64,000 bases of DNA from Enterobacter asburiae (GCF_008080435.1 NZ_VRKN01000005.1:248001-312000); one strand, 5' to 3'. Counted from the first letter of the stretch, positions 40,942 to 49,565 are shown. Numbers and translations: made by a program. Notes: generated by a model from the letters alone, not told the origin.

Positions 40942-41127
40942 GAGACGGCTTCCGGGAATGCCCCTCGTCGCCTCGCGCTAATCGCAGTATCTTCTTGCCG
41001 CGCCCTGCCCCAGGAGATGGCGCATGTGATAGAGGATTTGCTGTGTGAGCTGGTGGGATATTACGCCGATACGCTGAAAGCGCCGCGCTGGATAAATACG
41101 CCGGAAGGTCATATCGCGATTAATTAA
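40942..41127 (+). pseudogene. Possible gene remnant, open C-terminal fragment
   Basis: One frame stays open to the TAA at 41125-41127 and reads like the end of a protein (ALPQEMAHVIEDLLCELV, then GYYADTLKAPRWI). The only ATG with a ribosome-binding site (CAGGAG, ATG at 41017) would give a 36-residue peptide. Upstream the frame lacks a start. This looks like the tail of a lost gene, but a true 36-residue gene cannot be excluded. The rest of 40932-41306 holds only a REP unit and AT-rich promoter-like DNA. Confidence 0.35.
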
Positions 41128-41141
41128 GATTGTCTTCTGTT

Positions 41142-41173
41142 GCCGGGTGGCGGCTGCGCCTTACCCGGCCTAC
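41142..41173. repeat. REP unit
   Basis: GCCGGGTGGCGGCTGCGCC... to ACCCGGCCTAC, a single REP unit inside the 375-base gap between two small secreted-protein genes. Confidence 0.83.
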
Positions 41174-41306
41174 GTTATTATTTTCATGTGTTAATGTAAC
41201 AATATATTTGGCATTTTCTGCACCGTAAAGGCGATGGGAATTAATATAGCCTTAAGCTCCTCCCGACATAATTAATTTTCTTATTTTATCGGAAATAATA
41301 CAGTCT

Positions 41307-41585
41307 ATGAAAAAGCTCTATATTGTATTGGCCGCCATGGCAGGCTTGGCTATGGTCAATTCAGCAATGGCGCAAAGCGTCACCGTGGATGTCCCAAGCG
41401 GTTATAAAGTGGTGATTGTCCCGTCATCCACCACGGTTCCGCAGGCGGTAACCGTCGCACCAGCACCGTCACAAACTGTCTATGCCGCGCCAGCGCCTGC
41501 TCCGGTTTATCACCCGCGTGCGCGCCATGTGGCGAGCGTGGCGGAAGGGATGGTGATTGAACATCAGTATGACGATCATCATTGA
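41307..41585 (+). CDS. Small exported Pro/Ala/Val-rich protein (92 residues)
   Basis: A 22-residue signal peptide (ending NSAMA) precedes SVTVDVPSGYKVVIVPSST, a Pro/Ala-rich linker (VAPAPSQTVYAAPAPAPVYHPR) and a His/Asp-rich tail QYDDHH. The architecture suggests a periplasmic or surface protein with a disordered stalk; the tail could bind metal. I do not recognise the family. It is convergent with the TetR gene, only ten bases apart. Confidence 0.72.
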   Translation: MKKLYIVLAAMAGLAMVNSAMAQSVTVDVPSGYKVVIVPSSTTVPQAVTVAPAPSQTVYAAPAPAPVYHPRARHVASVAEGMVIEHQYDDHH

Positions 41586-41595
41586 TGCATCGCAC

Positions 41596-42186
41596 TCAGC
41601 AATGCGGCAGCAGGCTAAGCGCTTGCTTAACCGCCGCCTGCAAACGTGATTCCGAAACACCGTCCCGGGCCTGCACCGACAAACCATGTAAAAAGACGGC
41701 AAAATAGTCTCCCAGACTCTGGGCATCGGTTGTATCCGGCAGTTCACCGTTATGCACTGCCTGATGGAGACGGTCGATGATCTGCTGTGTACGCTGCAGG
41801 CGATGCTGTGCCAGCCAGGTTTTGAGCGTTTCATTTTCCGCACTGACGCTGGCTGCAGAGGCCACCACCATACATCCTTGCGGCAAATCCGGATGGCAGT
41901 ACAGGTGAACCGCATCCATTAACAGCGTCTGGAGGGTTTCCCGCACATTGCCCCCTGCGGAGAAGGCCCGATCTGCAAAACCGCCTTCCTGTTTTTCGTA
42001 ATCGGCGATAGCTTCCCGAAAGAGCAGCTCTTTTGAACCGAACGCCTTGTAAATCCGTGCCGATGCAATCCCCAGCTCTGCCACCAGATCCGACATTGAG
42101 GTTCCTTCATAACCCTGTCGCCAGAACAGGTTGCGCGCTTTGATAAGCGCCTGGTCACGATCGAACTGGCGCGGTCTGCCTGCCAT
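41596..42186 (-). CDS. TetR/AcrR-family repressor
   Basis: A 196-residue TetR-type regulator. The N-terminal helix-turn-helix (residues about 10-55) reads DQALIKARNLFWRQGYEGTS then MSDLVAELGIASARIYKAFGSKELLF. The C-terminal ligand domain is variable. It is divergent from a three-gene operon whose promoter region holds a perfect 14-base inverted repeat, so it very likely represses that operon until a small molecule binds. Confidence 0.9.
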   Translation of the reverse strand: MAGRPRQFDRDQALIKARNLFWRQGYEGTSMSDLVAELGIASARIYKAFGSKELLFREAIADYEKQEGGFADRAFSAGGNVRETLQTLLMDAVHLYCHPDLPQGCMVVASAASVSAENETLKTWLAQHRLQRTQQIIDRLHQAVHNGELPDTTDAQSLGDYFAVFLHGLSVQARDGVSESRLQAAVKQALSLLPHC

Positions 42187-42288
42187 TTTGTTGCTCCGGT
42201 TGGTCCTGAATTCAGTGAAACAGGATCGCTTAAATCATCTGGATTACCAACGAATTTATAATTTTCGCTTGCGGTTATCCGGCTTTAC

Positions 42289-42320
42289 TCCTATTGTTTG
42301 TCAATCGACAAACAATAGGA
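42289..42320. promoter_or_regulatory. Perfect 14-base inverted repeat, probable TetR operator overlapping a Shine-Dalgarno
   Basis: TCCTATTGTTTGTC (42289-42302) and GACAAACAATAGGA (42307-42320) are exact reverse complements around AATC. The right arm contains the AGGA of the ribosome-binding site for the gene starting at 42328. It could be the operator of the divergent TetR gene, an RNA hairpin hiding the ribosome site, or both. Confidence 0.8.
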
Positions 42321-42327
42321 GTATACG

Positions 42328-43383
42328 ATGAAAACCCTCAAAGGTCCCTCTCTCCATCTGGCTCAGTTCAGCGATGATGCGGCCCCATTCAATAATTTGC
42401 CTGCGATAGCCCGGTGGGCGGCGGAAACGGGGTTTAGCGCTCTGCAAATCCCGGTATGGGATCGCCGTCTCTTCGACGTGGCGACGGCGGCAGAAAGCCA
42501 GACCTACTGCGACGATCTGACCGGTATGCTGGCGGAGCATGGCCTGGTGGTGAGTGAACTGACCAGCCACATCTTCGGCCAGTTGATGGCGGTACATCCT
42601 GCTTACGACAGCTTATGCGACAGCTTTGCGCCGCCGGAAGTACACGGCAACCCACAAGCCCGCAGCGAATGGGCACGGCAACAGCTGCTGATGGCGGTCA
42701 AGGCCTCCGCCCGGCTTGGACTCAGCGATCTGGGTACCTTCTCTGGCTCGCTGGCGTGGCCCTATTTGTTCCCGTTCCCGCAGCGCCCGGAAGGGTTAAT
42801 TGAAACCGCCTTTGACGAGCTGGCCAGACGCTGGATGCCGGTGCTCAACGCCTGTGACGAGGAGGGCATTAACCTCTGCTATGAGATCCATCCGAGTGAA
42901 GATCTGCATGATGGGGTGACGTTTGAAATGTTTTATCAGCGGGTGAAAGAGCATCCCCGCTGCCGGATACTTTTCGACCCCAGCCACATGGTGCTACAGC
43001 AGCTTAACTACCTGGAGTTTATTGATATTTATAAGGACATGATCAACATGTTCCACGTCAAAGACGCTGAATTTAATCCGACCGGTCGTCAGGGTATTTA
43101 TGGTGGCTATCAGTCATGGGTTGATCGTGCAGGACGTTTTCGCTCATTGGGTGACGGCCAGGTTGATTTCAGGGCTATTTTCTCGAAGCTGACCCAATAC
43201 GATTATGCCGGCTGGGCAACCCTGGAGTGGGAGTGCTGTCTGAAAAACCCGCTGGATGGTGCCAGAGAAGGGGCAGCGTTCATCCGCGACCACATTATTC
43301 ACATCACCGATAAAGTCTTCGATGATTTCGCCGGTGCGCCAGTTAACCCTCAGCAAATAAACGCATTACTCGGCATTCGCTAA
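42328..43383 (+). CDS. Sugar-phosphate isomerase/epimerase-like TIM-barrel protein
   Basis: A 351-residue protein of the xylose-isomerase-like (AP_endonuc_2) TIM-barrel family. The four likely metal ligands appear in order: Glu in CYEIHPSED, Asp in LFDPSHM, His in MFHVKDAEF and Glu in TLEWECC. The family isomerises or epimerises sugars and polyols. The specific substrate cannot be read from sequence. It is the first gene of the operon controlled from the inverted repeat, 24 bases before the hydrolase gene. Confidence 0.88.
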   Translation: MKTLKGPSLHLAQFSDDAAPFNNLPAIARWAAETGFSALQIPVWDRRLFDVATAAESQTYCDDLTGMLAEHGLVVSELTSHIFGQLMAVHPAYDSLCDSFAPPEVHGNPQARSEWARQQLLMAVKASARLGLSDLGTFSGSLAWPYLFPFPQRPEGLIETAFDELARRWMPVLNACDEEGINLCYEIHPSEDLHDGVTFEMFYQRVKEHPRCRILFDPSHMVLQQLNYLEFIDIYKDMINMFHVKDAEFNPTGRQGIYGGYQSWVDRAGRFRSLGDGQVDFRAIFSKLTQYDYAGWATLEWECCLKNPLDGAREGAAFIRDHIIHITDKVFDDFAGAPVNPQQINALLGIR

Positions 43384-43407
43384 GCCACGACATTACAGGG
43401 AGTCCCC

Positions 43408-44304
43408 ATGGAACAACAATACGGTGAGATCGCGCATGCGGATCTCAGGGCAGAACACGTCTACACGAAAGTAAACGGACAGCGCATTCATTGCGTCGTG
43501 GCGGGAAAAGGTCAACCGGTATTACTGATACCGGGCTGGCCGCAGACCTGGTATACCTGGCGCTATGTCCTTCAGGCGCTGGCGGCGGCGGGTTTTCAGG
43601 CGATAGCGGTCGATCCACCCGGCATCGGGGATTCCGATAAACCGCGCGACGGCTATGACACGGGATGCGTGGGCGCCATCCTGCATACAATGATGGCGCA
43701 AATGGGCCATTCACATTACCGCATAGTGGGCCACGATATTGGCATGTGGGTTGGTTACGCCATGGCAAGCGATTTTCCGCATTCGGTTGAGCGTCTTGTG
43801 CTGACAGAAGCGGTTATCCCAGGCCTGGCTCCGCCGCCGCCGATTTTCGTCGCACCGGAAGAGAACATTTTTCTTTGGCACTTCATGTTTAATCAACTGG
43901 CGGATTTACCCGAAACCCTGACCAGCGGGCGTGAATCACAGTATCTCAGCTTTATTTTCGACCGCTGGGCACATCGCCGCGAGCGGGTGGCTGCAAAGGT
44001 ATATATCGACGCCTATTCGACACCGGGAGGACTGCGTGCAGGCTTTGACTATTATCGTGCGATCCCGGAAACCATCCGGCAAAACCAGCTCCGCGCGCAA
44101 ACGCCTTTAACCATGCCAGTGCTGACGGTGGGGGCTGAATATGCGACGCGTGATGCACCGCTGACAACCCTGCAGGGTAATGCCCTGGATCTGCGGGGCG
44201 AGACGGTGGCCGGCTGCGGGCATTTTATTACCGAAGAGTGTCATGAGGCTTTTATCGGGCTCATTCTACCGTTCCTTTCAGAGGATGCGCACCATGCCGC
44301 TTGA
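43408..44304 (+). CDS. Alpha/beta hydrolase, epoxide-hydrolase/dehalogenase-like
   Basis: A 298-residue alpha/beta hydrolase. The nucleophile elbow VGHDIGMW places Asp where epoxide hydrolases and haloacid dehalogenases have it, rather than Ser. The oxyanion motif reads IPGWPQTWYTWR (usual HGWPQ changed to PGWPQ), and the C-terminal histidine is in CGHFITEE. It acts presumably in the cytoplasm on an epoxide or halide. It overlaps the next gene by 11 bases. Confidence 0.87.
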   Translation: MEQQYGEIAHADLRAEHVYTKVNGQRIHCVVAGKGQPVLLIPGWPQTWYTWRYVLQALAAAGFQAIAVDPPGIGDSDKPRDGYDTGCVGAILHTMMAQMGHSHYRIVGHDIGMWVGYAMASDFPHSVERLVLTEAVIPGLAPPPPIFVAPEENIFLWHFMFNQLADLPETLTSGRESQYLSFIFDRWAHRRERVAAKVYIDAYSTPGGLRAGFDYYRAIPETIRQNQLRAQTPLTMPVLTVGAEYATRDAPLTTLQGNALDLRGETVAGCGHFITEECHEAFIGLILPFLSEDAHHAA

Positions 44305-45196
44305 TGTGCATATTGCCGACTGGCTGACCGCGTCTTCCGGCGCGCTGCCGCCCACGTCGTTAGCCGAAATGCGCGCGGCCACCGAAGTAAATTTGTGCCA
44401 GCTGCAGGGCAAGGTCGAAACAGATGATGACGTCCAGGAGTATGTCGTTATAGCTGATGATGGTCACGGGATTACGCTTCGCGCTTATACCCCGGCCGGC
44501 TTACGTTCTGAGACCAAACGGCCAGCCATGCTGTTTGCCCACGGTGGCGGATGGTGTCTGGGGTCGCTGGCGCTGTACGATCGGCCCTGTCGGGCTCTGG
44601 CTAACTCTACCGGGCGGGTGATACTGTCAGTGGATTACCGGCTGGCTCCGGAATACCCCTTCCCGCGGCCGTTAGAGGACGTCTATCAGGCGCTGGTCTG
44701 GGTCTGTGAACGGGCTGAATACCTGGGAATTGATCTTCAGCGCCTCGCCGTGGGCGGAGATAGCGCGGGTGGGAACCTTGCCGCTGCAACCGCGCTCCTG
44801 GCACGGGATCGCGGTGGTCCTTCCATTGAACATCAGCTGCTGTTGTATCCGGCGTTAAGTCGCGATATGGCAACGGAGAGCTATCGGGAATTTGCTGAGG
44901 GCTATTATTTAACGCGAGATGCGATGGTGTTTTGCTGGGAAAACTATCTGGGCGAACGTCGGCACCCTTACGCCGAACCGCTGCATGCGGCTTCGCTGAG
45001 CGGTTTGCCGCCAGCAACTATCCTGAGCTGCGAATATGATCCCCTGCGCGATGAAGCGGAACAGTATGCGCTGCGGCTTCAGGCGGCGGGTGTGTCAGTA
45101 CGCTGTGAACGGTTGCCGGGAATGGTGCATGCCTGCATTCATATGTCAGGCGTCACGTCAGCCGCACGCCAGCTTTTCGACCTGGCTCGTCTGTAA
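44294..45196 (+). CDS. HSL-family (GDSAG) esterase
   Basis: A 300-residue esterase of the hormone-sensitive-lipase family. The oxyanion motif HGGGW is near residue 80, the nucleophile Ser is in GGDSAGGNLA near 155, Asp is in CEYDPLRDEA near 250 and His is in GMVHACIH near 280. The ATG at 44294 (MPLDVHIADW) lies inside the end of the previous gene. The longer frame from 44180 is an overlap artefact. Two hydrolases and an isomerase together suggest breakdown of a plant- or soil-derived compound, which is inference. Confidence 0.9.
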   Translation: MPLDVHIADWLTASSGALPPTSLAEMRAATEVNLCQLQGKVETDDDVQEYVVIADDGHGITLRAYTPAGLRSETKRPAMLFAHGGGWCLGSLALYDRPCRALANSTGRVILSVDYRLAPEYPFPRPLEDVYQALVWVCERAEYLGIDLQRLAVGGDSAGGNLAAATALLARDRGGPSIEHQLLLYPALSRDMATESYREFAEGYYLTRDAMVFCWENYLGERRHPYAEPLHAASLSGLPPATILSCEYDPLRDEAEQYALRLQAAGVSVRCERLPGMVHACIHMSGVTSAARQLFDLARL

Positions 45197-45208
45197 TTCA
45201 GAACCTAA

Positions 45209-45234
45209 GTAACCCAACGCATGAGTTGGGTTAC
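45209..45234. terminator. Bidirectional hairpin between convergent genes
   Basis: GTAACCCAAC and GTTGGGTTAC form a perfect 10-pair stem with a six-base loop between the esterase gene and the glycine-zipper gene. T-tracts are weak on both strands. Confidence 0.6.
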
Positions 45235-45252
45235 GTATTTCTGCAAAGACGA

Positions 45253-45585
45253 TCAGTGGGTCGCTTCGCCAATCAGCGCACCCGTGCCCGCACCAACGGC
45301 TGCACCTTTCAGCACGCTCTTGCCGGTTACCGCCGCAGCGCCCGCGCCCACGGCAGCACCTACCGCGCCACCTTTACGCGCGGCTTTACCTTTGTCGCCG
45401 TTTTTGAACATGGCACCCGTGCCTGCGCCCACGACGGCGCCGCCAACGGTCGATTTCAGATCTTTGCCTGTGGCCGCGCCAATGGCAGCGCCTGCTACCG
45501 CGCCAGCGGCGGTTTTGTCGATGGCCATTCCCGAGGTGGAAAAAATGAGGGCGCTGATAACCAGCGTTGTTTTAATAAGTTTCAT
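45253..45585 (-). CDS. Exported glycine-zipper protein (110 residues)
   Basis: A 21-residue signal peptide (MKLIKTTLVISALIF... ending GMA) is followed by almost continuous Gly/Ala repeats of the glycine-zipper type (AAGAVAGAAIGAATGK, VGGAVVGAGTGAMFK, GGAVGAAVGAGAAAV). These can span or associate with membranes, as in OsmB-type and YMGG-like proteins. Start ATG 45585 follows AAAGGATC. The longer frame from 45630 adds residues with no signal value. A stress or envelope role is inferred from the family. Confidence 0.85.
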   Translation of the reverse strand: MKLIKTTLVISALIFSTSGMAIDKTAAGAVAGAAIGAATGKDLKSTVGGAVVGAGTGAMFKNGDKGKAARKGGAVGAAVGAGAAAVTGKSVLKGAAVGAGTGALIGEATH

Positions 45586-45745
45586 AACAGATCCTTTGTG
45601 ACTGCTGTCGGTTGAGACGTCATTTCTCACTTTCTGACGCGAGAAAAACGTCCAGATAGTGCCAGCAATACCGACTCAACCTTTAAGCTAATCATGCCCT
45701 GGATAAGGATCTCTGCTGCCGGGCGGCGAACCGCCCGGTCAGTCG

Positions 45746-46612
45746 TCACGCCTGACGTTTGTCTTCGGTATTTGTCTCGAAGTCGCTCGCCGCGTGGCGT
45801 TCGTGGAGCTGCTCGTTCAGCTCGCCGCTGGTGCGGTTAACGATACGTCCGCGCTTAACGGCATGGCGATTCGCCACGTCTTTGGCCCAGCGCTGAACGT
45901 GGGTGTACTTCTCTGCATCCAGGAACTCAGCGGCGTTATAAACGCTACCCAGCGCCACGCAGCCGAACCATGGCCAGATGGCGATATCCGCGATGGTGTA
46001 CTCTTCACCCGCCACGTAGCGACCCCGCGCCAGCTGTTTATCCAGCACGTCGAACAGGCGTTTGGCTTCCATGGTGAAGCGGTCAATCGCGTACTCGATT
46101 TTCACCGGTGCATAGTTGTAGAAGTGGCCAAAACCGCCGCCGAGGAACGGCGCCGCGCCCTGCAGCCAGAACAGCCAGTTCAGCGTCTCGGTGCGTCCCG
46201 CCGGATCCTTCGGCAGGAAGTGACCGAATTTCTCTGCCAGATAGAGCAGGATATTGCCGGATTCAAATACACGCGTTGGCGGGTTTGTGGAGTGGTCACG
46301 CAGCGCCGGTATTTTCGAGTTCGGGTTCACCTCAACAAACCCGCTGGAGAACTGATCGCCTTCGCCGATGCGAATCAACCATGCGTCATACTCCGCGCCC
46401 GTCACGCCCAGCGCCAGCAGCTCTTCGAGCATGATCGTCACTTTCTGGCCGTTCGGTGTGCCGAGAGAATAGAGCTGCAGCGGGTGAGAGCCTACGGGCA
46501 GTTCTTTCTCATGCGTTGCGCCGGAGATCGGACGGTTAATATTGGCGAACGCGCCGCCGCCGTTCTTTTTCCATTCCCACACTTTTGGTGGCTGATACGT
46601 GTTGTCTGACAT
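45746..46612 (-). CDS. yghU: YghU, glutathione-S-transferase-like disulphide-bond reductase
   Basis: A 288-residue member of the nu-class GST group. E. coli YghU has disulphide reductase activity and binds two glutathiones. The thioredoxin-like N-terminal domain includes LYSLGTPNGQKVTIMLEE and the ESGNILLYLAEKFG glutathione-binding motif. The helical C-terminal domain includes YTIADIAIWPWFG. The frame is open far upstream to 46879, but ATG 46612 (MSDNTYQPPK) gives the E. coli length. It is divergent from gsp, and both handle glutathione. Confidence 0.96.
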   Translation of the reverse strand: MSDNTYQPPKVWEWKKNGGGAFANINRPISGATHEKELPVGSHPLQLYSLGTPNGQKVTIMLEELLALGVTGAEYDAWLIRIGEGDQFSSGFVEVNPNSKIPALRDHSTNPPTRVFESGNILLYLAEKFGHFLPKDPAGRTETLNWLFWLQGAAPFLGGGFGHFYNYAPVKIEYAIDRFTMEAKRLFDVLDKQLARGRYVAGEEYTIADIAIWPWFGCVALGSVYNAAEFLDAEKYTHVQRWAKDVANRHAVKRGRIVNRTSGELNEQLHERHAASDFETNTEDKRQA

Positions 46613-46794
46613 GTTGGCCTGCCTTTTGAGTGATGTGTTGAGGGAGTTTAGCAGGAGATGAATCGACCGTTTAACGATGTGAGCGCAATGGTCAGGGCAG
46701 GTGTATGATAAATCCACCTCTGTCAGGTTAATTACAACGTGCAGACGACGACAACCCAAAAAAAATTGCCGCCTGCCTGTTTTAGGTTGGATAC

Positions 46795-48660
46795 ATGCGT
46801 AAAGGAAAGTTAAGCAGTGATGCGCCATTCGGGACATTGTTAGGCTATGCGCCCGGTGGCGTGGCGATTTACTCTTCAAATTACGGCAGTCTGGACCCGC
46901 GCAACTACCCGGAAGACGCGGATTTCCGCAGCTATATCGGCAACGAATACATGGGCCACAAGTGGCAGTGTGTTGAGTTTGCCCGCCGTTTCCTGTTTCT
47001 CAACTATGGCTTCGTGTTTACCGACGTCGGCATGGCGTGGGAAATCTTCTCCCTGCGCTTTTTGCGTCAGGTGGTGAACGATAACATTCTGCCCCTTCAG
47101 GCTTTTGCCAATGGCTCAAAACGCGCGCCGCGCGCCGGAGCGCTGCTGATCTGGCAAAAGGGCGGCGAGTTTCATGAGACCGGCCACGTGGCGGTGATCA
47201 CCCAGCTTCTGGACGACAAGGTGCGTATTGCGGAGCAGAACGTGGTTCACTCCCCGCTGCCGCTTGGGCAGCAGTGGACGCGCGAGCTGCGTCTGAGCGT
47301 GGAGAACGGATGTTATACAATCCATGACACCTTCAACGACACGGAGATTCTCGGCTGGATGATCCAGACCGACGACACGGAACACTGCATTCCACAGCCG
47401 GAAATCGACGGCGAACTGCTGAAAATCAGCGGCGCGCGGCTGAAAAACACGCGTCAGTTCGACGGAAAATGGCTTAACGAAAATGACGCGCTGCAGCAGG
47501 CGTATATCCGCGCGAACGGCCATGTGATCAACAAAGATCCCTGCCAGTACTTCACCATTACCGAAAGCGCCGAGCAGGAGCTGATCAAGGCCACCAACGA
47601 ACTGCACCTGATGTACCTGCACGCGACGGATAAGGTGCTGAAAGACGACAGCCTGCTGGCGCTTTTCGACATCCCGAAAATCCTCTGGCCGCGCCTGCGC
47701 CTCTCCTGGCAGTGGCGTCGCCACCATATGATCACCGGTCGTATGGATTTCTGCATGGATGAGCGCGGCATCAAGGTCTACGAGTACAACGCCGACTCCG
47801 CGTCCTGCCATACCGAGGGCGGGCTCATTCTCGAAGAGTGGGTGAAAAACGGCTATCGTGGCAACGGGCATAACCCGGCGGAAGGGCTGCTGGAAGAGCT
47901 GACCGGCGCATGGAAGCACAGCCACGCGCGGCCGTTCGTCCACATCATGCAGGACAACGATGTCGAAGAGGACTATCACGCGCTCTTCATTCAGCGTTCG
48001 CTGATGCAGGCCGGGTTCGAGACCAAAATCCTGCACGGGCTGGAGGCGCTCAGCTGGGATGCCGCCGGACAGCTGATTGATGACGAAGGTCGCCACGTCA
48101 ACTGCGTGTGGAAAACCTGGGCGTGGGAAACGGCGATAGAGCAGATCCGCGAGGTTAGCGAAACCGAATACGCCGCCGTGCCGATCCGCACCGGACATCC
48201 CGAAGGTGAGGTGCGCCTGATTGACGTCCTGCTGCGCCCGGAGGTGCTGGTCTTCGAACCGCTGTGGACCGTTATTCCCGGCAACAAGGCGATTCTCCCG
48301 GTACTGTGGCAACTGTTCCCGAATCACCGTTACCTTCTCGACACCGATTTTGAGGTTAACGATCTGCTGAAACAGACCGGCTATGCCGTCAAGCCGATTG
48401 CCGGACGCTGCGGCAGCAATATCGATCTCATCAGCCCCCATGACGAACTGCTGGATAAATCCAGTGGCAAGTTTGTTGACCGTAAAAACATCTACCAGCA
48501 GCTGTGGTGCCTGCCGAAGGTCGACGGCAAGTACATACAGGTCTGCACCTTCACCGTGGGCGGGAACTACGGCGGAACCTGTCTGCGCGGTGATGACTCG
48601 CTGGTGGTGAAGAAAGAGAGCGATATCGAGCCGCTGATTGTGGTGAAGGACTCGCTATAA
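46795..48660 (+). CDS. gss: Gsp, bifunctional glutathionylspermidine synthetase/amidase
   Basis: A 621-residue two-domain enzyme that joins glutathione to spermidine and also hydrolyses the product. The N-terminal CHAP amidase (about 1-195) has catalytic Cys59 in KWQCVEFARRF and His in HETGHVAVI. The C-terminal ATP-grasp synthetase (about 205-615) has VYEYNADSASCHTEGG and a KPIAGRCGSNIDLI segment. Length is two residues more than E. coli. It shares ancestry with YgiC at 1196. Confidence 0.97.
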   Translation: MRKGKLSSDAPFGTLLGYAPGGVAIYSSNYGSLDPRNYPEDADFRSYIGNEYMGHKWQCVEFARRFLFLNYGFVFTDVGMAWEIFSLRFLRQVVNDNILPLQAFANGSKRAPRAGALLIWQKGGEFHETGHVAVITQLLDDKVRIAEQNVVHSPLPLGQQWTRELRLSVENGCYTIHDTFNDTEILGWMIQTDDTEHCIPQPEIDGELLKISGARLKNTRQFDGKWLNENDALQQAYIRANGHVINKDPCQYFTITESAEQELIKATNELHLMYLHATDKVLKDDSLLALFDIPKILWPRLRLSWQWRRHHMITGRMDFCMDERGIKVYEYNADSASCHTEGGLILEEWVKNGYRGNGHNPAEGLLEELTGAWKHSHARPFVHIMQDNDVEEDYHALFIQRSLMQAGFETKILHGLEALSWDAAGQLIDDEGRHVNCVWKTWAWETAIEQIREVSETEYAAVPIRTGHPEGEVRLIDVLLRPEVLVFEPLWTVIPGNKAILPVLWQLFPNHRYLLDTDFEVNDLLKQTGYAVKPIAGRCGSNIDLISPHDELLDKSSGKFVDRKNIYQQLWCLPKVDGKYIQVCTFTVGGNYGGTCLRGDDSLVVKKESDIEPLIVVKDSL

Positions 48661-48711
48661 AAATACCCCCGCAGGGTTGAGGGTTCCCTACAAAATAATG
48701 CCTGCACAGAC

Positions 48712-48752
48712 GACCCCCTCTCCCTTGAGGGAGAGGGCTGGGGTGAGGGGGA
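48712..48752. repeat. CTCTCCC-type intergenic repeat after gsp
   Basis: GACCCCCTCTCCCTTGAGGG continues into AGAGGGCTGGGGTGAGGGGG. It is the same element as at 37672 and, inverted, at 9278. Confidence 0.75.
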
Positions 48753-48825
48753 ACATACGGCTCTGGTGGTCATTCCGTTCACTTTATGTTCCTTGCTACT
48801 CTTTAACGACATGGCCTGTGAACGT

Positions 48826-49060
48826 GCCAGGGTGGCTCAGTCGCCACCACCCTGGCGACCCGGGCTCCCGGCGGTAAATCGCCGCTTCGCGGTGCCCTCG
48901 GCTTATTCCTTCCGGCTTATCGGGGACGGGCGGAGGTAACGTCCCTGTAAAGCCCGCCCTCTCGGCGCATCCATGCGCCTCGCCCCGGCCTGCAGGAAAC
49001 GCCTCAGCGATTTACAGCCGGACCAGGGCATCGCTGAAAGCCTTTAGTCGTTCTGAAACA
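48826..49060. other. GC-rich, strongly structured non-coding block between gsp and pgaD
   Basis: No credible gene is present in 48661-49130. This block holds several inverted repeats: GCCAGGGTGG with CCACCCTGGC (48826-48835, 48847-48856), an alternative inner stem GGTGGC/GCCACC, a GGCGCA/TGCGCC hairpin near 48966 and CAGCGAT/ATCGCTG near 49007. The style resembles leader or untranslated DNA of plasmid or integrative elements, but I cannot identify it. Confidence 0.5.
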
Positions 49061-49100
49061 AGGTTATTGCTTCTGCTTAAAAAATACTGTGGATCCCTCA

Positions 49101-49128
49101 GCCCGCAGGGCATCCTGCGGGGGCTTTT
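49101..49128 (+). terminator. Rightward-facing terminator just before pgaD stop
   Basis: GCCCGCAGG and CCTGCGGG form a stem with a GCAT loop, then GGGCTTTT. The T run is on the plus strand, so it would end a rightward transcript from the 48.7-49.1 kb block or read-through from gsp. Confidence 0.55.
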
Positions 49129-49130
49129 CC

Positions 49131-49565
49131 TTACCGTTCTTCCTCTTCCAGCTGTTCGCTGATCTTCAGATCGATGATGCGGCCAATCTGATCGTGATAC
49201 ACCGTCAGCAGGTTGTACTGGCTCATCTCGGAGATGATCTGCGGCGAGACATTAAAGCTGCGGGCCAGCTCCTCCTGGTGAAAATAGCCCGGCTGGCGCC
49301 GTCTCACGTGCGTGCGGCGGCGGTTGTACTGATACCACAAAATCAGCAGCCAGCCGTTGAGCGCGGCGAACAGTAAATAGATCAACACCGTATTAAAAGA
49401 CGCAATAATCACGCCCCACCGGTAGTCGCTCTCATCGGTTAGCTGCATCCAGAGCCTGGCATACAGGAAAAACAGAAATCCTCCCCACGCCACCATCGTT
49501 AACGCGGCATCGAAAAGACGTGGCAACAGCCGATGCTCAGTCAAAATTAAGGTATTTTCGTTCAT
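49131..49565 (-). CDS. pgaD: PgaD, PNAG synthase accessory subunit
   Basis: A 144-residue inner-membrane protein with two transmembrane helices (about 20-40 and 55-80) and a basic cytoplasmic tail. In E. coli PgaD binds PgaC, and c-di-GMP stabilises the complex and switches on poly-N-acetylglucosamine synthesis. It is the last gene of pgaABCD. Its start overlaps the pgaC stop by four bases. Confidence 0.92.
   Translation of the reverse strand: MNENTLILTEHRLLPRLFDAALTMVAWGGFLFFLYARLWMQLTDESDYRWGVIIASFNTVLIYLLFAALNGWLLILWYQYNRRRTHVRRRQPGYFHQEELARSFNVSPQIISEMSQYNLLTVYHDQIGRIIDLKISEQLEEEER

Noticed and set aside
45221..45615. Two plus-strand frames of 126 and 129 residues opposite the glycine-zipper gene
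   Set aside because: Their Pro/Ala-rich or Arg/Gly-rich sequences are what a Gly/Ala repeat gives on the other strand. The minus-strand gene has a signal peptide and ribosome-binding site.
47116..48441. 441-codon frame antisense to gsp
   Set aside because: It fully overlaps Gsp, which is identified by its active-site Cys59 and full length.
48677..48877. 66-codon open frame in the structured block after gsp
   Set aside because: It runs through the CTCTCCC repeat and a hairpin, has no ribosome-binding site and no signal or domain.
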